Source: Aromatoleum sp. (lineage in GTDB: Bacteria; Pseudomonadota; Gammaproteobacteria; Burkholderiales; Casimicrobiaceae). From it: a stretch of 6,232 nucleotides of DNA. The translations under genes were made by a program, and so were the position numbers. The DNA is taken from NCBI GenBank assembly GCA_010365205.1, contig JAAFGU010000150.1, positions 1 to 6,232 on the forward strand, given 5' to 3'. Below, in pieces: positions 1-5,258 of this stretch (the first letter of the stretch is position 1; each line of letters starts with the position of its first letter). The notes under the pieces are model-generated. The model saw nothing but the letters and a program-made list of their open reading frames with translations, was not told where the DNA came from and searched no databases.

Positions 1-932
1 TCGGCCGGCGCCAAGCGCGCGTCGGAGAGCGCATCCGCGATCGACCGGGCGACCCCGTCGCCGTCCGCACGGACGCCGACCAGGCCTTCGGCTTCGCAGG
101 CGTAACCGCCGCCGAGAATCTCCCCCAGCACCGGCGCATTGCGGGCGGCGGCCGAGGCTTCCGTTTCGAGGATCAGCGCGCCCGAGCCCTCGCCGAACAG
201 GCTGCCGTCGTGGCGCGCATCGAACGGCCGCAACGCCTCCGACGCGAGGAGGCCGAGGCGGTGATAGTAGAGCTGCATCTGAGGCTCGATCGGCGCGTCG
301 TGACCGACGGCCACCGCGCGGTCGGCTTCGCCGGTACGCAAGGCTTCCGCGGCTTCGATGACCGCCAGCGTGCCGCCAACGCTGTGATTGGTGATGCAGG
401 CGTTCGCTCCCTTCAGCCCGTGACGGATTCCGATGTGCCCGAGCACGTTGTTCGGCAGTGTGCGCAGCAGCCACATCGGATTGACGACGCCGGGAAGCTC
501 GCGACCGAATGCCGAGAGCTCGTTGCCGGCCGCGGTCATCAGCGGAAAGTATTCGTACTGGTTCTGATAGTTGCCGCCGCCCGAGCCGACATAGACGCCG
601 GTGCGGTCGCTGTAGACCGCGGCGGCGCCTGCATCCAGCGTGTCGCGATGCGCGGTGAGGCCGGACGACGCGATCGCGCGGCCGGCGGCGTAGAGGCCGA
701 GGAGGTCGGTGCGCCGGATAAGCTTGTGCAGCTTGCGATCCTCGACCAGCGCGCGCGGATTGAAGTCGGCGATCTCGCCCGCGGCGCGGATCGGCCAGCC
801 GGTCGTGTCCCACTGCGTGATCGGGCCGATCACCGAGCGTCCCGCGCGCACGACGTCGAGAATTTCCTCGGGCGACATGCCGGCGGCGCAGACGGCGGCG
901 GCGCCGGTGACAAGGACTTTGGGGGTGGCCAT
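1..932 (-). CDS. KS-like protein with Cys-to-Ser active site, probable chain-length-factor-type partner (3' end cut off)
   Basis: An uninterrupted reading frame of 310 codons starts at ATG 932 (MATPKVLVTGAAAVCAAGMS) and leaves the window at position 1, so roughly the last quarter is missing. It has the thiolase-fold layout of ketosynthases: N-terminal VLVTGAAAV, a DRKLHKLIRRTDLL segment matching DRKLMKFANRSHLF in the neighbouring KS, and the later RPFDARHDGSLFGEGSGALIL block. In an ungapped alignment of the nucleophile-elbow region with the neighbour and with E. coli FabF, the catalytic Cys falls on Ser184 (ITNHSVGG against VHTACASGG). Cys179, five residues earlier, is not at the catalytic position. 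Such KS-like proteins usually act as non-condensing partners (chain length factors) or as malonyl decarboxylases like KSQ domains. Either role here is inference. The HGT and GH histidine motifs lie outside the window. It starts 19 nt after the KS stop with no clear Shine-Dalgarno sequence, which suggests translation coupled to the KS gene. Confidence 0.
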   Translation of the reverse strand, partial: MATPKVLVTGAAAVCAAGMSPEEILDVVRAGRSVIGPITQWDTTGWPIRAAGEIADFNPRALVEDRKLHKLIRRTDLLGLYAAGRAIASSGLTAHRDTLDAGAAAVYSDRTGVYVGSGGGNYQNQYEYFPLMTAAGNELSAFGRELPGVVNPMWLLRTLPNNVLGHIGIRHGLKGANACITNHSVGGTLAVIEAAEALRTGEADRAVAVGHDAPIEPQMQLYYHRLGLLASEALRPFDARHDGSLFGEGSGALILETEASAAARNAPVLGEILGGGYACEAEGLVGVRADGDGVARSIADALSDARLAPA

Positions 933-935
933 GAT

Positions 936-950
936 TCGCGTCGCGTCGCG
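936..950. repeat. three perfect tandem copies of TCGCG in the KS/KS-like spacer
   Basis: Positions 936-940, 941-945 and 946-950 each read TCGCG (CGCGA on the coding strand). They fill nearly all of the 19-nt spacer between the two ketosynthase genes, where a ribosome binding site would be expected. A change in copy number would alter the spacing without touching either protein. It may simply be chance in GC-rich DNA. Confidence 0.6.
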
Positions 951-951
951 C

Positions 952-2286
952 TCAGGTACCACCGCCGGCACCGGCGCCGACGGACGCGGTCAGGCCGTCC
1001 ACGTCTTCCGGGTTGCGCAGCACGACACAGCTGTTGGAGCCGCCGAAGCCGAAGGAATTCGACATCGCCACGCGAATGCGTTGCCGTCGCGGCGCGCCGA
1101 CGATGAGGTTCAGATCGCAGTCCGGGTCGCGCTCGACGTAGTTGGCGTTGATCGGCATCTCGCCGCGGTCGATCGCCAGCGCGCATACTGCCACCTCGAC
1201 CGCGCCGGCGGCCGCGATCAGGTGACCCATCGTGCTCTTGGTCGAGCTCACGTGGACGCGATCGATGCCGTCACCGAACACCACGTGCGTCGCCGCGCTC
1301 TCGCTGCGATCGTTCATCGGCGTGGACGTGCCGTGGGCGTTGAGGTAATCGACGTCGGCCGGCGTGGCGCCCGCGTCGGCGAGCGCCGCACGCATCGCCT
1401 GGATCGGCCCGTCGCCGTCGGGAGGCGAATCGGTGATCCGGTAGCTCGACAACGAATTGCCGTCGCCGGCGAGTTCGGCGTAGATATGGGCGCCGCGCGA
1501 GCGCGCCGACTCCCATTCCTCGAGCACCAGAAAGCCGGCGCCTTCGCCGAGCAGGAAGCCGTTGCGCGTCGCGTCGAACGGCCGGCTCGCGCGCTGCGGC
1601 GTCGCATTGTCGGGCGACAGCGCAGACAGCAGGCAGAAGCCCCCGATGCCGATCGGGCTGATCATCGAATCGAAGCCGCCGGCGAGCGCGCGGTCAACGG
1701 CGCCGCGGCGGATCAGCTTCAACGCGGTGCCCAGTGCCTGGCCGCCGGAGGCGCATGCCGTATGCACCGACGTCGCGTAGCCGCGGATGCCGTAGCGACG
1801 CGTCAGCAGCGAAAGGCCGGCGGTGGCCTGGCTGCGGCAGAACACCAGCGGATTGTTGGCCGCGGGGTCGGTGAGCAGCAGATCGGGATGGAGTTCACCG
1901 TCGGCGGCGGAATGACGATGGGTGACGTCGAGATCGACGTACTCGGAGGTCATCATTCCGGCGCCCACCGCGCAGCCCCAGCGGGCGCCGGTGCCGGCCG
2001 TCGGACGGATGCCCGCGTCCTGAAACGCCTGTTCGGCAGCCGCGAGGGCGAACAGATGCGATCGGTTCGCGAACTTCATCAGCTTGCGATCGCCGATGAC
2101 GGCGGCGCCGTCGAATCCCTTCACCTCGGCGGCGATGTGCGTGGAGAACCCGCTTGCATCGAACACCGAGATTTCGCCGCCGCCACTCCTGCCCGTGAGC
2201 AGCGCGTCCCACGTCGTGGCGACGTCGTTGCCAACCGGCGTGACCAGGCCGATGCCGGTGATCGCGACGCGGCGCTTGCCGGCCAT
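952..2286 (-). CDS. beta-ketoacyl-ACP synthase, FabF (KAS II)-like, catalytically complete
   Basis: This 444-residue protein catalyses decarboxylative Claisen condensation of malonyl-ACP with an acyl chain. Its length is slightly above that of FabF (about 410-415). The N-terminus RRVAITGIGLVTPVGN is typical. The triad is visible: Cys178 in HTACASGG, His318 in NAHGTSTPMND, and His355 in KSTMGHLIAAAG, with Lys350 just before. The C-terminal loop FGFGGSN (about 412-418) is also present. The last 18 or so residues are a Gly/Ala-rich tail. ATG 2286 overlaps the dehydratase stop in a TGATG junction, which fixes the start and implies coupled translation. A longer open frame extends upstream to 2856 but runs antisense-free through the dehydratase gene in another frame and lacks any KS similarity there. 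With the Ser-containing KS-like protein downstream it probably forms a KS/CLF-type heterodimer (inference). Chain length and substrate cannot be read from the sequence. Confidence 0.95.
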   Translation of the reverse strand: MAGKRRVAITGIGLVTPVGNDVATTWDALLTGRSGGGEISVFDASGFSTHIAAEVKGFDGAAVIGDRKLMKFANRSHLFALAAAEQAFQDAGIRPTAGTGARWGCAVGAGMMTSEYVDLDVTHRHSAADGELHPDLLLTDPAANNPLVFCRSQATAGLSLLTRRYGIRGYATSVHTACASGGQALGTALKLIRRGAVDRALAGGFDSMISPIGIGGFCLLSALSPDNATPQRASRPFDATRNGFLLGEGAGFLVLEEWESARSRGAHIYAELAGDGNSLSSYRITDSPPDGDGPIQAMRAALADAGATPADVDYLNAHGTSTPMNDRSESAATHVVFGDGIDRVHVSSTKSTMGHLIAAAGAVEVAVCALAIDRGEMPINANYVERDPDCDLNLIVGAPRRQRIRVAMSNSFGFGGSNSCVVLRNPEDVDGLTASVGAGAGGGT

Positions 2287-3128
2287 CAGCGGTCGTCCAG
2301 GGCGGCGACTTCGAGCCGCGCCGTCGCAACCGGCTTGCCCTCGACGCGCGCCGTCATCGCGATGGTGGCATGGCCGTCGGCGGGCGGCGTCAGGTCCGCG
2401 GCAAGTTCGAGCGTCTGTCCCGGGAGCGTGAACGCGCGGACCTTGACCCGGGTCATCCGCGCCGGAACGAGCGTCTTTCCGGCGGGCCAGTGCGGCGCCT
2501 GCGCGGCGAGTTCCATCGCCATTCCGATCTGCGCATCGAGGAGCAACGTGGCCGGATACACCGGACGCCGCGGAAAATGGTCGGCGAAGTACGGCGCCGA
2601 CGCGGGCACCCGCAGTATCGCCGTCGCCGACTGACCCGGCACCCCGGCGCCGACGTCGATCGCGGCCGGCGCGATGCCATGAAAACGTCCCGGCGGCGCG
2701 CCGGCGCCGCGCAGCAATTCGAAGCGCTCGCGCAACGCTGCCGGCGAATCGAACTCCTCGACCGGCAGCATCGCGCCGAAGCAATCGGACAGCTCGAGCA
2801 CGCGGACGCCGCCGACTTCGGCCCAGCCGGCATACGAGACGGCCTCGTCGTCGCAACTCTCGATCTGCGCAGTCAGCACGAGCGTGTCGCCAGGCGCCGC
2901 GTTACCGAGGAAACGCGTCTGCCCGGCCAGCGCGGCAACGGGTCGGCCGCGAAAATCGACATGCGCCATCGCGACCCATGCCGCGAGCTGGCCGACCGCT
3001 TCCGCGACGAGGCAGGCCGGAAATGCCGGCAGGCCCGGCGGCACCGCGAACGTGCCGCGAGCGCCTCGTCCGGGGGCGAATTCGGTGATGCGGTCGACAA
3101 AGGAAAACGCGGCGAAATGCTCAGCCAT
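2286..3128 (-). CDS. double-hotdog 3-hydroxyacyl-ACP dehydratase (FabZ-like tandem)
   Basis: A 280-residue protein, about twice the length of FabZ, made of two FabZ/FabA-type hotdog halves (roughly residues 1-125 and 148-280). It would dehydrate 3-hydroxyacyl-ACP to trans-2-enoyl-ACP. Half 1 carries FSFVDRI and FPACLVAEAVGQ, with Glu43 at the catalytic acid position, but Val29 sits where the catalytic His should be (14 residues before the acid). Half 2 carries HFPRRPVYPATLLLDAQ with His184 and Asp198, the exact 14-residue FabZ spacing with Asp for Glu. In the FabZ fold, His and acid come from opposite halves, so His184 with Glu43 would form the single canonical site (inference). ATG 3128 is preferred: GGAG lies 10 nt upstream. 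A TTG at 3155 in frame would add nine Gly/Ser-rich residues. It begins 48 nt after the ACP gene, and its stop overlaps the KS start. Confidence 0.88.
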   Translation of the reverse strand: MAEHFAAFSFVDRITEFAPGRGARGTFAVPPGLPAFPACLVAEAVGQLAAWVAMAHVDFRGRPVAALAGQTRFLGNAAPGDTLVLTAQIESCDDEAVSYAGWAEVGGVRVLELSDCFGAMLPVEEFDSPAALRERFELLRGAGAPPGRFHGIAPAAIDVGAGVPGQSATAILRVPASAPYFADHFPRRPVYPATLLLDAQIGMAMELAAQAPHWPAGKTLVPARMTRVKVRAFTLPGQTLELAADLTPPADGHATIAMTARVEGKPVATARLEVAALDDR

Positions 3129-3138
3129 GCCGCCCCCG

Positions 3139-3142
3139 CTCC
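3139..3142 (-). promoter_or_regulatory. ribosome binding site of the dehydratase gene
   Basis: GGAG on the coding strand, 10 nt before ATG 3128. It favours this ATG over the in-frame TTG at 3155, which is preceded only by a weaker AGGTG 10 nt upstream. Confidence 0.5.
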
Positions 3143-3176
3143 CGCTCGAGTTCAAGCGCCGCGCACCTGCGCGCCA

Positions 3177-3602
3177 TCAGGCGGCGGCCGGCGCTTCCCG
3201 TTGCGCGCTGATGACGAGCTTGCAGAACGTCTCGGGCGTGAACAGCCGCGGAATGTCCTTGACCTTCATCGGCATCTTGAAGCGCTCGGCGGGGACTTCG
3301 GACAGATAGGCGCGCAACTGCGTCATGCCGGCATCGGTGACGATCCCCTTGTGCTCGAATTCGGCCTCGGAGAGCGTGCCACGCGCGTTCTCGATGACCT
3401 TGCCACGCGGGATCTTCACCTTGAACGCTCGTTCCAGCCGGAAGACCATGTCGAGGAAGTCGATCGACTCGGCGTCGAGATCCTCGATCAGCGAGACGTC
3501 GAGCCTGACGTCGGCGAGGTCGCAGCCCAGCGCGTCGGCCACGGTATCGGCGACGGTCGGGAAGACCTCCATGATTTGTTCTTGGGTGATTTCCGCAGCC
3601 AT
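3177..3602 (-). CDS. long acyl carrier protein with an insertion after helix II (AcpXL-like motif)
   Basis: A 141-residue carrier, against about 78-80 for ordinary ACPs. Helix I and the loop cover about residues 8-40. The phosphopantetheine attachment motif is EDLDAESIDFLDM, with Ser46 the predicted attachment residue (ESI in place of the usual DSL). Helix II continues FRLERAFKVKIP (54-65). Residues about 66-113 are an extra segment absent from ordinary ACPs (charged, predicted mostly helical from its composition). VKDIPRLFTPETFCKLV (114-130) resembles the final helix of the ACP fold, followed by an Ala-rich tail. The run SIDFLDMVF...VKIP resembles rhizobial AcpXL, which carries very-long-chain fatty acids for lipid A; this comparison is from memory. 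The start at ATG 3602 is chosen over an upstream in-frame start at 3686 because the latter overlaps fabG by 79 bases and GGAG lies 8 nt before 3602. It needs a phosphopantetheinyl transferase not seen here. Confidence 0.92.
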   Translation of the reverse strand: MAAEITQEQIMEVFPTVADTVADALGCDLADVRLDVSLIEDLDAESIDFLDMVFRLERAFKVKIPRGKVIENARGTLSEAEFEHKGIVTDAGMTQLRAYLSEVPAERFKMPMKVKDIPRLFTPETFCKLVISAQREAPAAA

Positions 3603-3607
3603 TCTGG

Positions 3608-4366
3608 TCACTCCATTTTGAAGCCGCCGTCTATGCTCAACACCTGCCCGGTCACATAATTCGCGTACGCGGAGGCGAGGAACCACACTGCATAGGCAAT
3701 CTCTTCGGGTTTGCCGTAACGTCTCAACAGGATACGGGATTTCACTTCGTCGCCGGCCATCTCGCGGACGTCGGCCGACATCTCGGTCTCGATGACGCCA
3801 GGGGCGACGCAGTTGACGTTGATCTTGCGCGGTGCGAGCTCGACCGCCAGTGCCCGCGTGAATGCGTTGATCGCGCCCTTGCTGGCCGCGTAGTTGGTCT
3901 GCCCGCGCCCGCCCTTGTCCCCGGCGACCGAGCTGATGTTGACGATCCTGCCGGCGCGCTTCGAAATCATGTGCGGGGCGACGGCGCGCGTCACGTTGAA
4001 CACGCCCTTTACGTTGGTGTCGATCACCGCGTCGACATCATCGTCGTCGAACGCCGCGAGCGGATTGTCGCGGATGGTCCCGGCGTTGTTGACTAGGATG
4101 TCGATGCGCCCGCAGCGTTCGGCGACGCCGTCGACGACGGCGGAGCAGGCCTTCGAGTCGCGGATGTCGACCTTGATCGCGGCGATCTTGCGCCCGTTGG
4201 CGCGCCCGGCGGCGACGACGTCATCGGCCGCCGCGTCATTGTCGCGATAGAAGAACGTGACGTCGGCGCCCTCGGCGGCGAAGAGCAGGACGATCGCGCG
4301 GCCGATACCGCGGCTGCCGCCGGTCACGATTGCGGTCTTGCCGGCGATGCCTGCGTCGAGATCCAT
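3608..4366 (-). CDS. fabG: 3-oxoacyl-ACP reductase, FabG-type SDR
   Basis: A 252-residue classical short-chain dehydrogenase that would reduce 3-oxoacyl-ACP to 3-hydroxyacyl-ACP with NADPH. The cofactor loop TGGSRGIG is at 15-22, NNAGTIRD at 93-100, and Asn118 lies in DTNVKG. The catalytic residues are Ser146, Tyr159 and Lys163 (NYAASK, the YX3K spacing of FabG). The C-terminus VTGQVLSIDGGFKME is typical of FabG. It starts 4 nt after the fabL stop and ends 5 nt before the ACP start, so it is firmly within the operon. No strong Shine-Dalgarno sequence precedes ATG 4366, so coupling to fabL is likely. The general FabG pattern is clear. That it serves this cluster's ACP rather than central fatty-acid synthesis is inferred from position. 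Confidence 0.93.
   Translation of the reverse strand: MDLDAGIAGKTAIVTGGSRGIGRAIVLLFAAEGADVTFFYRDNDAAADDVVAAGRANGRKIAAIKVDIRDSKACSAVVDGVAERCGRIDILVNNAGTIRDNPLAAFDDDDVDAVIDTNVKGVFNVTRAVAPHMISKRAGRIVNISSVAGDKGGRGQTNYAASKGAINAFTRALAVELAPRKINVNCVAPGVIETEMSADVREMAGDEVKSRILLRRYGKPEEIAYAVWFLASAYANYVTGQVLSIDGGFKME
3611..3614 (-). promoter_or_regulatory. ribosome binding site of the ACP gene
   Basis: GGAG on the coding strand, ending 8 nt before ATG 3602 and overlapping the last codons of fabG (ATGGAGTGA). It decides the ACP start. It is the best Shine-Dalgarno match seen among the operon's genes, in keeping with high demand for carrier protein. Confidence 0.65.
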
Positions 4367-4370
4367 GGGG

Positions 4371-5126
4371 TCAGCCCGAGATCGCGAAGCCGCCGTCGAC
4401 GAACAGCGTGTGACCGTTGATCATCGCGGCCTCCGGAAGGCAGAGCAGATACACGGCGCCGGCGACGTCCTGCGGCGTCAGCACCGGGCCCGCCGGCGTG
4501 CGCCGCGCGAAGTTGGCGAGGAGCTCCTCGCGGTTCGGGAAATAGGCGAGCGCGTCGGTGTCGACGACGCCCGCACTGACGGCGTTGACGCGGATGCCGC
4601 GTGGCCCCAGCTCCTGCGCCAGCGCGCGCACCAGCGCCTCCAGCGCCGCCTTCGACGCGCCGATGAAGCCGTAATCCGGCATCGCGCGGGAGGCGCCCAG
4701 GCTCGACATCGCGATGACGCGCGCGCCGGCCGGCATCAGGTCGAGGCCGCGCTGGGTGAGCAGATTCAGCGCCAGCGCGTTGGTCTCCATGCACCAGCGC
4801 CAGTGCTTCAACGTCATCTCGATGGTCGGCTTCAGCACGCCGCTCGCCGCATTGCTGACCAGGATGTCGAGACGGTCGAAGTGCCTGCGAAATTCGGCGA
4901 AGAGTTCGTCGACGCTGTCGGGGACGCCGACGCTGCCGGAGATGGCGACGGCGCGCCGGCCGAGCGCGCGAATCGCGGCGCAGAGGCTTTCCGCCTCGTC
5001 CGCGCTGTTGTAGTAATTGGCGGCGACATCGGCACCCTCGGCGGCGAGTTTCAGCGCGATCGCGCGGCCGATGCCGCGGGCGGCACCGGTAACGAGCGCG
5101 ACCTTTCCAGCAAGCGGTTCCGCCAT
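4371..5126 (-). CDS. fabL: enoyl-ACP reductase, FabL type (SDR with YX6K)
   Basis: A 251-residue SDR that would reduce trans-2-enoyl-ACP to saturated acyl-ACP, closing each elongation cycle. TGAARGIG is at 13-20 and SNAASGVLKP at 91-100. The catalytic pair is Tyr152 and Lys159 in DYGFIGASK, a YX6K spacing found in FabI/FabL enoyl reductases and unlike the YX3K of FabG. Several stretches match my memory of Bacillus subtilis FabL closely: NAASGVL, SKAALEAL, VDTDAL.YFPNREELL, and MI.G.T..VDGG. The N-terminus MAEPLAGKVALVTG supports ATG 5126, though no Shine-Dalgarno sequence is evident before it. It is the first gene of the operon, 132 nt after the hydrolase gene. The alternative, a ketoreductase or other SDR, is less likely given the YX6K spacing and the FPNRE segment. 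Confidence 0.85.
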   Translation of the reverse strand: MAEPLAGKVALVTGAARGIGRAIALKLAAEGADVAANYYNSADEAESLCAAIRALGRRAVAISGSVGVPDSVDELFAEFRRHFDRLDILVSNAASGVLKPTIEMTLKHWRWCMETNALALNLLTQRGLDLMPAGARVIAMSSLGASRAMPDYGFIGASKAALEALVRALAQELGPRGIRVNAVSAGVVDTDALAYFPNREELLANFARRTPAGPVLTPQDVAGAVYLLCLPEAAMINGHTLFVDGGFAISG

Positions 5127-5168
5127 GGCTGATCGTCGGGCGTGGTTGGAGGGGGTACGGCATTCCGG

Positions 5169-5191
5169 GGCGGCCTGCGAGCAAGGCCGCC
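5169..5191. repeat. GC-rich inverted repeat (hairpin) in the fabL leader
   Basis: Arms 5169-5176 (GGCGGCCT) and 5184-5191 (AGGCCGCC) are perfectly complementary over 8 bp around a 7-nt loop. There is no run of T on either side in either direction, so it is not a classical intrinsic terminator. It lies 43 nt upstream of the fabL start and downstream of the hydrolase stop. It could slow or end hydrolase transcription, stabilise the operon mRNA end, or have no role. Confidence 0.5.
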
Positions 5192-5216
5192 GGCCGCGCG
5201 ACCGGGCGCCGCGACA

Positions 5217-5229
5217 GGTGAATTTTACC
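5217..5229. promoter_or_regulatory. pseudo-palindrome GGTGAATTTTACC, possible operator overlapping a -10-like box
   Basis: The 13-bp site has five of six matched pairs around its centre (GGT-AA-T-TT-ACC). It is the only AT-rich patch in the 132-nt gap before fabL. On the coding strand it includes TAAAAT (5227-5222), close to a sigma-70 -10 hexamer, but no convincing -35 box stands 16-18 nt upstream. A repressor site over the operon promoter is a reasonable guess, not a demonstrated one. Confidence 0.3.
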
Positions 5230-5258
5230 CCAAGTCGCCCGTTTCCCCGTGCGGCGCC

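Noticed and set aside
1..932. Calling the second KS an active condensing enzyme
   Set aside because: The catalytic Cys position is Ser184 in an ungapped alignment with the neighbour and with FabF.
709..2634. Long plus-strand open frame of 641 codons
   Set aside because: It lies antisense to the KS and the start of the dehydratase, is dominated by Arg/Ala/Gly as expected of shadow frames in GC-rich DNA, and has no recognisable domain. Other plus-strand frames (210-1106, 2370-3659, 4257-5132, 5142-5777) were rejected for the same reason.
2287..2856. N-terminal extension of the KS frame up to 2856
   Set aside because: The extension overlaps the dehydratase in a different frame and is Arg-rich without similarity to KS. 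The KS consensus begins right after ATG 2286.
1..5126. Aryl polyene biosynthesis cluster
   Set aside because: A KS pair, KR, DH and ACP would fit, but an enoyl reductase is present, there is a single long ACP, and no ammonia-lyase, AMP ligase or glycosyl/acyltransferase gene is visible. Genes beyond the left edge could change this view.
5169..5191. Hairpin as an intrinsic terminator
   Set aside because: The stem is strong, but no T-run follows in either direction, so it is listed only as an inverted repeat.
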